DNA of 64,000 bases from Clitopilus passeckerianus (lineage: Eukaryota; Basidiomycota; Agaricomycetes; Agaricales; Entolomataceae), in contig CALYLX010000160.1 of the NCBI GenBank assembly GCA_944990035.1, forward strand, positions 248,001 through 312,000. Direction: 5' to 3'. Positions 57,101 through 64,000 of the stretch are shown in pieces (the stretch's first letter is position 1; each line of letters opens with the position of its first letter). A model generated the notes under the pieces. The model was not told the origin of the DNA. It searched no databases and saw only the letters and a list, made by a program, of their open reading frames with translations. A program made the position numbers and the translations under genes.

Positions 57101-57240
57101 CGATTGATCTGAGCAAATCCGGTAGCATGTTGGCTACTGGCAGTGGCGATTGGCAGGCGAGGATATGTGCGTGCTCCCAATGTCTGTGACGTAGGCTGAT
57201 ACTGATGCAAATCTTTACAGGGAGTTACAATAATCTTTAA
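54167..57240 (+). CDS. TUP1: Tup1-type WD40 corepressor, copy 2, 725 aa
   Basis: Second Tup1 homologue. Ten exons: 54167-54190, 54459-54627, 54684-55265, 55322-55754, 56004-56105, 56158-56269, 56325-56855, 56909-57041, 57095-57166 and 57221-57240. It has the N-terminal coiled coil ([20 protein letters not shown] is the classic Tup1_N start), then a Pro/Gly linker. A strongly charged repeat of RE, RD and DR dipeptides (54975-55145) follows, then another Pro-rich linker and seven WD40 blades. Start and first exon match copy 1 (MSxxxxYN, then HR after the intron). The 249-nt intron before the first blade is long for this window. This copy is closer to the family norm, so it is probably the ancestral, general corepressor. 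Confidence 0.93.
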
Positions 57241-57699
57241 TATGGTCCTTTTGGGTCTCTCTTATTTCCTTTGGTCTCGCCGTCCGTCCACCGTACCTAG
57301 ACAAAGCCTCACCCACATCCGCATCCATACCTGCAGAACCAGCCAAACTCTGGTTTGCAGCGACATATCCTGTTTATTCTGATCCCCCTTGTCCATCCTG
57401 TACTTATCTAAGGCCGATTCCATGCAACCTTCCGACGATGTATTCTTTGCGTTTCGTATTTGATTTCTTCTCCTTGATGTTGTCTTGATAAATCACGATG
57501 AATGAAGCATTGTACAAAGTGTTTACCTGTTTGAGCCACCATCTCTTTTCAGCAACTTGGTACACGATATTCCCATCGATGGCTCATCTTACGTAGGTAG
57601 CTGCTGACTGATTGGAACCCCTCGCGAATGCAGTCATGAAGTTGGGGACTTGAGTCCACCGTATCACCCTCAACTTGTTCTGTCTCATTCTCCTCTACC
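57241..57699. other. Intergenic, no gene seen
   Basis: 3' flank of Tup1 copy 2 and promoter of the next BTB gene, on the same strand. Nothing recognised. Confidence 0.6.
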
Positions 57700-58621
57700 A
57701 TGGTAGCTCTTCGACGATCCGAGAAACACTACCGGGATACGATTACATTTCAGGTCCGTATAAGCGTATGTTGCTCCATGCGTATGGATAGAACTGATTT
57801 ATGGTGTTGACTACAGGTTGAGGACGTTCTATTCAAGGTCGCGAAATGGTACTTCGTCAAACACTCTTCTGTCTTCCGTGACATGTTCTGCGTCCCTCAA
57901 CCTGCTGGGCAAGTCGGCGAGGGGTCTAATGACGACCATCCCCTTGTTCTCGAGGGTGTAAAAGCGAAGGACTTCGAGAAACTACTCGATATGATGTATC
58001 CTGAGTAGGCCAAACATCTAGTCGTTCAACAAATCGGAGAACTAACTAATCACCGCTTCATCAAGGCCAGATTATTCACTTCCACAAGACCTCGTTACCA
58101 CTATCGAGCCTGAACAAGAGAAGGCGATGGCCGAGGCTGCAATTACCCGGTATTCTGCTTGTATCGAACTCTCTCGAAAGTGGCTCTTTCATCGAATACA
58201 TGCCGAATCAATCAAACGCCTGGAGAAATATAATCTGAGCCCTGTGGACAAGATCGTTCTCGGGCGACAGCATCACGTCGCTGAATGGATCCGGAGAGGG
58301 TGTCATGAGCTTATGGCGCGTTCGGAGAGGCTGTCAAAAGCAGAGGCAGAAAGGTTGGGCCCCACAATCACCGTTGGGATTGGTAACCTTCGGGAGGAAA
58401 TATGTGAAATGCGAGCGGATGTGTCCAACCTCAGGATCCAAATGCTCGAGCCGATCACCTCTGCGCATCCCCTCCAGGAACAAGTCATGAGAAGTTTTGT
58501 GCGATTAGCCAATGTCCGCCCTATAGGCATCGACGGCATCTTCCAAGAGGAGCTGAAATTAGCGGACAGCATGAATTCTGCCTTTTACGCCAGCCTGAAG
58601 GACCAAAAGGGTCGTTCCTAG
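57700..58621 (+). CDS. BTB/POZ-family protein, copy 2, 265 aa
   Basis: Exons 57700-57753, 57817-58004 and 58066-58621. The first two exons encode a BTB-like fold (RDTITFQVEDVLFKVAKWYF, then VKHSSVFRDMF and LEGVKAKDFEKLLDMMYP), the usual Agaricomycete BTB pattern. The C-terminal half holds a helical domain shared with the copies at 47146 and 60524: LSRKWLFHRIHAESIKRL, KIVLGRQHHVAEWIRRGCHE, and EAERLGPTITVGI. Such proteins usually act as dimeric adaptors of Cullin-3 ligases or in transcription; here the role is unknown. A coiled stretch precedes the C-terminus. Confidence 0.85.
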
Positions 58622-58737
58622 GAGCGTGCAATTACATGTACCGAGCAACCACTCTCTTCTTGACTCTTCTAACCTAACAGCCTGTTGACACCAGGTTACT
58701 CATGATGGCTATCTATATTTCGGATGTTGTACCACTT

Positions 58738-59960
58738 TCAGCTAACCTCAATATCGATCCTACGTACGACTGCATGATACAAAACGTCGTTGGACCCGCT
58801 ATCAGTCGCTAAAAATTGAGTCATCTCCAAATCCCGGTAAACCCGTTCGATGTATTCTGCAGCACCCGAAAGGTGTAAGGCTTTGGCGCATGCTGCATGA
58901 ATAGCAAGATAATGAGGGTCTGGAAGAGGATATAAATCTGGGTCTGGAGTAGTGAAATGAACTTGAGTTGGCAATTCCCCCAGGTAGTCAGGGTGCCTAG
59001 CAGCCACACGATAGCAGTGTTCAGGATCCTAATCAACGTCAAATTAGTAGAGTTGAAAGAAGGCCGTAATGCACGTACATTTGGGTCCTTATCAAGCCAG
59101 ATCTCTAATTGATTAAACCATTCATGAAGCTCAGAACTAAGGGTTAAGATGTTATTCAGGTTGTGCGTGTTTCCTGTTAATTCATCGACGCTTTTAAGCC
59201 CTCCAAACCACTCCAACACAGCATGGACAGAAGTTGCGTGATTATGATTGCGCTAATATGGCAGGCTATTTAATGCGGAAACAGGGAGGGGTTGGAAGTC
59301 CATACCTCGCAATTGTCTTCGATGTCATCGTCGGTGGACCAATCGAAGATGTGCGTAGCATGAGTTACAGTCCACGGCACACCTGGAACCTTAGTGGCAA
59401 GTCCAGAGACGATGGAGAACGAATCTTCTTTCCTCGATATTACGCAGCGGTAACTGTCTCGGCGTAATGCCTTCAGGCCAGAAATCAGAAATTGAGAAAT
59501 CAAAGCTGAGTTCTCCACCTACGTTCGCCTTTGCGTTGGCGTGGCTTTGCGGGTTGGCCACCAGAAGGGGGCTGACGGGCTTCTTCCACGGCGAAGGCCG
59601 ACTCTGTGGTGGTGTCTGACCCTTTTTCGCGGGAACTAATAGAACCCTTGCTATGAGTGTGTTGATCATGAGTTTATTGGTCCGTAACTCACGACACCGA
59701 ATGAGATTGTTCTTGTATTATTCTGCCAGAACCTGGAAATCCTCGTCTGTCTTGCACTGCATGACCTCAGAACCAAGTATTCGACCTCCCTCTTCACAAG
59801 GCGCATGTATTATCATGTAACCGAGCAATCTGGTACATATCAGCACCGAGAGTTTGCTATATTACTGAACACTATCATGGCGCTGCTCAAGATCCAGACA
59901 CATTTGGTACCCGCCATAGTTCGCTGTGTCATATGGATTGGTTGGCAGAGGTTGTGGCAT
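58738..59960 (-). pseudogene. HNH_2-type nuclease domain gene with one in-frame stop
   Basis: Minus-strand exons 59960-59866, 59829-59693, 59635-59523, 59470-59306, 59252-59079 and 59028-58738 close in phase and would give 324 codons. The family is the Agaricomycete HNH endonuclease type: LLGYMIIHAPCEEGGRILGS early, the core entry ALRRDSYRCVIS, the His of THATHIFDWS, then NTHNLNNILTLSSELHEWF with the second metal-side His. TAA at 59718-59720 interrupts exon 2 after VLAE. Homologues have a Tyr/His codon there. Everything else is intact, so this is a recently inactivated gene, a polymorphism or a sequencing error. The start ATG at 59960 follows a plausible spacer. Confidence 0.75.
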
Positions 59961-60523
59961 ATTGATCGGTGAGATGTAGTCTCTAATCGGACATAGCTGA
60001 GGGAGAAAATAAGCTCAAGTTCCAGCTATCCTTAGGAATTGGGTCTTGTGGGCCGCGTTGTTCAGGAATTGGCTGTGGAATGTACGGTCTTGGTCAAAGG
60101 TCAGCCTGCTTGTCGTGGGCAAGCGTCCAATCAGAGCATGGGGAAGATGCCGATACCAAGCAGGAGCAAATACAAACCTTATTCGCGGCACTGTGATTGG
60201 ACACCATGCCCATAGGTGAGCGAGGACTGAGTACTGAGGTTTGAGGGCGAGGAGCCCTCAGCCTAGTGCATTTGATTGGTCTCGCCTTATGCTACCCATC
60301 TTATGTCTAGAGCACCTTTCTGGCTGGGCCCAAGTGACCTTGCCGATTGTTGCCGGTCCAGATCACGCTTCTTGCCGTCAGGTCTGGTGCGTCCCAACAT
60401 CCTTCCAGAAGGATCAACGTGCGCTTGAGCTGTTGGGCGTCTCTTTACGATGGTCACAATGACGGAAGATGTATGTGGATAGCGGTAGTGGTTAATCTCA
60501 TCGCCTTGTCCTGACTTGCCACC
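59961..60523. other. Intergenic, no gene seen
   Basis: Divergent spacer between the HNH gene (minus) and BTB copy 3 (plus). No element recognised. Confidence 0.6.
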
Positions 60524-61517
60524 ATGGCGCCGCTACAACGATCCGAGCATTACTACCAGGACACTATCACCTTTCAGGTATGCGTATTTTGGTTGCTGGA
60601 AGTAGTTGGAATATGACTGATCGAGGTCCTTAACCACAGGTCGAAGACAAGCTATTCAAGGTGGCAAAATGGTACTTCGTCAAACACTCGCCAATCTTCA
60701 GAGACATGTTCAGCGTCCCTCCGCCGACTGAGCAAGTTACTGAAGGATCTGCCGATGACCACCCCATTGTTCTCGAGGGTGTTAAAATGAAAGATTTTGA
60801 GGCGCTACTCAGCATGATGTATCCGGAGTGAGTGTGTCTATGATTTTTTGTCAATCGAAGCCGCTTAACGTGGGCCAATGAATGAAAAGAATGATATATC
60901 AACTCCCATACGAGCGTGAATTCAGTCAGCCGGTGGTTCTCCGAACCGACAAGGAAACGGAAGCGCAGGTAGCTGAGGAAACTTTGGCGAAGTACACTGC
61001 CTGCCTCGATCTTTCTCGAAGGTGGCTCTTTCATCAAATACACTCTGAAGCGGTCGCGCAGCTTGGTAATTCGAATCTTACGGCTGTGGATAGGGTCGTC
61101 CTCGGCAAGCGGTATCATGTCGCTAAGTGGATTCGAGAGGGTTATCGTGAGCTCGTCGAACGCTCCACCATGCTATCAAACTCAGAGGCTGAGAGACTCG
61201 GGCCTATCAGCACCGTTGGCATTTGCAATTTACGGGAGCAACGTTGTGAAAGACAAGCAGAACCACGCAATTATACGCCAGTCATCACGATGTCCAATGG
61301 CACTGGCAAATTCAGTCAAAGTGTCAAGAAGAAGGCAAAGGAGGAATTGGAGGAGGACCATAAGCATATTAAAGCCATCGAGAACAAATTCTCTGAAGAG
61401 TTTGAATTTGCAGACAGCATGTGTACCGATTTCTACGCCGGTGTGGGGGTCTCCGGGGCCAGGAAGAGAATCGGTCTCTCCATGAGAAGATCCATGCCAG
61501 TATCTGATCCCCTGTAG
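60524..61517 (+). CDS. BTB/POZ-family protein, copy 3, 289 aa
   Basis: Paralogue of the gene at 57700 with an identical exon plan: exons 60524-60577 (54 nt), 60640-60827 (188 nt) and 60890-61517. The BTB half contains RSEHYYQDTITFQVEDKLFK, AKWYFVKHSPIFRDMF and DFEALLSMMYPE. The C-terminal half repeats the copy-2 domain: LSRRWLFHQIHSEAVAQL, RVVLGKRYHVAKWIREGYRE, EAERLGPISTVGI. Then comes a charged helical tail, longer than in copy 2, ending in a basic stretch. The first and second exons have exactly the same lengths as in copy 2, showing a recent common origin. Confidence 0.85.
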
Positions 61518-62502
61518 TCATTCGTTTGTTTCTTACAAACACGAGAATATACCACATCCTTTCTTTATTGAGCTCAATCTAACGCCAATTAATTGTTTGT
61601 TTGTTATGGCCGGAGGCAATTTTCTTCAGCGAAAAGCGTGATGTCCTTCAAGTTCTGTGTCTCGTCCGGCCCTGATTCTGATCCATAACTTAGCCAGCTC
61701 CTCGCTTCTAGGTTCTTTGAGTTACGATCCAAATCACCTGCCAGGCACTTGGGGTGCCTCTCTGGCTGACCTCACTCTTCCTCGTCCAGTGCCTACAAGT
61801 CTAGCCACAATGCAAGATGTCAACGATGATTCTGATGCTTCGTTTGGTGGCTGCATTTCCACCATCGACTATCTCATGTATGGACCCTCATTTGTGACTA
61901 CCAAGATCCCTTCCATATGAGCTGTCAACGAACTGGACGGCCAGCGGAATTGCTATCTGGCTGCCACATGATGCACGTCATAAGATATCAGCCCATGTAA
62001 AGCCGCTGCGCGCCCTGCTTGTCAATGGTTGTTGTTCGATATCTTAGAAACTTGGCGAGCATCCTAGAGAGATCACTTCAGTATAGCGTTCTGATGACTT
62101 CGAATAGATACCTCACGCCCGTCGACGGCCATGCTCTCATATTCTTGGCTTCTGATAGCTGCGGAGTCTTCGACAGGTAGAATGGAACCCCATGATACCA
62201 AGCCCAAGAACTCGATTTGGCCTGAAAGTCCATGCCATTCAGCACCACAGGCCTTCTATCACCTCTATGTTCCTTACCCTCAATCCTGCCCAACGCTCCC
62301 GTCCGTGAAATTTTAGAGGACAACTGATTGTTACCCTCCAAGTCTTCACTTCCTATGCCGTAAAGGACACGTTCGTGGGGGGAGATGTGGAGATATCATC
62401 ACATCTAGCCAGTCTATTTAAGGCCTCACGAAACGTCGTATCCTCTTCAGCAACATCCCATTTGCAAACTTTTCGCTCATATCTTAAACCGCACTTGAAA
62501 AC
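61518..62502. other. Intergenic, no supported gene
   Basis: Between BTB copy 3 and the lectin gene. An 87-codon open frame at 61657-61920 has no motif. The last 100 bp contain the lectin promoter; TATTTAAGG near 62415 may act as its TATA element. Confidence 0.5.
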
Positions 62503-63055
62503 ATGTCTCGACCCCCTCCAGGAAACTACTACATCATCAACAGGGTCCTCGACCCTGCTGGCGAGAAGCTCGCTTTATCCTCCAATGGACAGGACAAAGA
62601 CGTTACCGTCACTCCTCTCGCTAACTCGCCTAACCAAATCGTAAGTCTCGCCACTAGCACCATAGGTGACAGCCTGTCGAATGTTGCTAAACTGTTGCCC
62701 GTTTCTCACGTGTACTGTATAGTGGACCATCCAAAATTATAATTCCACCACGATGTCGGTCTCCCCCCAGAACGCCACCAACTTGCAGATCGGTATGGGT
62801 TCGGGTGTGATCAAGGTCCTCTCCGCGGGGGGGTATGTTTGGACTATCAAGAGCACTGATAGTGGATATACGTACGTGACCAAGCACTATTTTTGGTCGG
62901 AAACAGTGCACTGATAAGGCTTTGATTGTAGCATCCAAGACGGTGGTGTTACTGTTTACTGGGGTCTTAACAAGGCGGTTATCGGGGAAGATGTTAACTT
63001 TGGAGCTGGGACTAGTGCAGACAGGCAGCGCTGGGTGTTCGTTCCCGCGAAGTAG
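62503..63055 (+). CDS. CCL2-like beta-trefoil lectin, 136 aa
   Basis: Cytoplasmic fungal defence lectin of the beta-trefoil fold, related to CCL2 of Coprinopsis, which binds fucosylated chitobiose cores and is toxic to nematodes and insects. Exons 62503-62640, 62723-62871 and 62932-63055. The family traits are visible: GNYYIINRVL at the start, GEKLAL after it, the second-subdomain block VSPQNATNLQIG, GGYVWTI in the centre, YTIQDGG opening the last subdomain, and a C-terminal RWVFVP. There is no signal peptide, as expected for this family. It is inferred to bind glycans; specificity would depend on residues I cannot assign with certainty. Confidence 0.85.
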
Positions 63056-63719
63056 GCGAAGAGGATGATCTGATCGACTGCGAATGCGAATGCGTACAGG
63101 AATTAGTATGACAGTGCTTTGTATCAGTTGGAAATTGGAATTGAGTTGGAATCGCCGTTTGGATTCATGATCACTTGAGAACCAGCAGAAAAGGCTAGGC
63201 TGCATGTTGAAGAAGACTAAAATACGAGGCTCCCTATACCTATACTCTTTCAAACCGTCCGGGCAGGCAGCAAGAACTAGAAGAAATGGCTGCCGGGCCT
63301 AAATATGGACGGCCCGCTCGCGACCCTGCCACAGGCCATCAGAGGCTTCGTCAAGTTTGCACCCAAACAAAGGCTGCTTGTTTTCTCCCCTTCCAGTCGC
63401 TCTCTCCAGCGTCCGCGATCGGGAGGTCTTCGTCCTTCTATCACACTTACTCCGGGCAATGACATGGTCATCAACGCCAACATATCCATATTTACTGAGT
63501 GCTGGCCGACTACGGAGACTACTTAATGAGCCCCTTGATCAAGGGCAACGAGTCAGTCGTGGCGTCTTAATTCGCACTGCTTCTTATAGCGCCGTCTGAG
63601 CTCTGGCGGAATACTCCGCTTTCTATTTACCCTCGAACTTGGCTAAGTCGAATTTGAGGTGAGCTTTTGAACGTTCTCAAGCCTGCTTTAGGGAGTACTA
63701 AACCATAACCGTGTCACAG
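63056..63719. other. Intergenic and 5' UTR of the last gene
   Basis: Contains the lectin 3' flank. A probable 5' UTR intron (about 63659-63719, GAG|gtgagc to cacag) ends directly at the F-box ATG. A 73-codon plus-strand frame at 63305 has no motif. Confidence 0.5.
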
Positions 63720-64000
63720 ATGCCTCCTTCGAACAATCGTATACACGCCGCCGACCCCAGAGGCGACGAAGAGCGGCAGAAACATGCTCAACGCTGCCCA
63801 ATATTTCTCCATACCCCGTCTCCCAGCTCCTCAAAAGTCTTGACACCTGCCGCCACCACATCAACCATCCATGACCTCCCATTCGACGTTCTCAGTCTCA
63901 TCCTCGAGCTCGTCGTCTCCCTCGACCAAACCGAACAACAGGAGGCTTACTTGGAGGAGCTGCACGACAAATGGCTAGAGCAGTTTGCTGGATGTTCCTA
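63720..64000 (+). CDS. F-box-like protein, 5' part, runs off the window
   Basis: The ATG at 63720 follows a consensus acceptor. The frame is open to the window end (93 codons plus two bases). After a low-complexity N-terminus with Ser/Pro and Thr, HDLPFDVLSLILELVVSLDQ and the following EELHDKWLEQFAGCS align with the F-box start of the gene at 45438 (GLPFDILSVILELVVSLEQ, EKLHDAWIEQFTGSS). The two genes are clear paralogues. The rest lies outside the window. Confidence 0.8.
   Translation, partial: MPPSNNRIHAADPRGDEERQKHAQRCPIFLHTPSPSSSKVLTPAATTSTIHDLPFDVLSLILELVVSLDQTEQQEAYLEELHDKWLEQFAGCS

Noticed and set aside
1..64000. CRISPR arrays, bacterial operons, LTR retrotransposons
   Set aside because: No regularly spaced repeats, no reverse transcriptase or integrase motifs, and gene structure is eukaryotic throughout.

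Overview
This is a gene-dense eukaryotic window, almost certainly from a mushroom-forming basidiomycete (Agaricomycete). Genes are cut into many short exons by GT-AG introns of about 45-60 nt. Both strands are used freely. The gene families fit this group: a DUF6533-type seven-helix membrane protein, a CCL2-like beta-trefoil lectin, an NLR-like NACHT NTPase, fungal HNH_2, F-box and BTB families, and two Tup1-type corepressors. I predicted every exon boundary by eye from splice signals, frame continuity and family motifs. There is no transcript evidence.

Layout. 0-5.3 kb: 3' part of the GPI-transamidase catalytic subunit (GPI8/PIG-K), a 15-cysteine metallothionein with a clear TATA box, and an 11-exon DUF6533 membrane protein. 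5.5-11.2 kb: two tandem ICMT-like methyltransferases, a short-chain dehydrogenase, TSR3 (18S rRNA modification) and, divergent from it, mitoribosomal mL41. 11.2-17.2 kb: a long gene-free stretch, then Tup1 copy 1. 18-21.4 kb: a GH27 alpha-galactosidase with 23 exons, several of only 8-17 nt, and a possible membrane-anchored N-terminal extension. 21.8-29.5 kb: a Sos7-like kinetochore protein and a 986-residue coiled-coil protein. 31.6-40 kb: a Med25/PTOV- or SPOC-like protein, a kinesin-10 motor divergent from Rpf2, and a D-amino-acid oxidase.

40.7-51 kb is the most interesting accessory region. It holds an uncharacterised helical protein, a NACHT (STAND) NTPase, an F-box protein, a broken BTB gene, a single-pass membrane protein with a glycosylated cysteine-rich ectodomain, and a GH25 lysozyme. 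The NACHT protein's N-terminus and the membrane protein's cytoplasmic C-terminus carry the same 18-residue motif pattern (N-I-x-G-x-x-x-T ... L-x-x-x-T). This suggests, as inference, a membrane sensor that nucleates an NLR through matching motifs.

54-64 kb: Tup1 copy 2, two intact BTB paralogues of the broken one, an HNH_2 nuclease gene interrupted by one in-frame stop, a CCL2-like lectin, and the start of a second F-box gene that runs off the window.

About 16 kb in several blocks holds no gene I can support. I recognised no tRNA, rRNA, CRISPR array or transposon.
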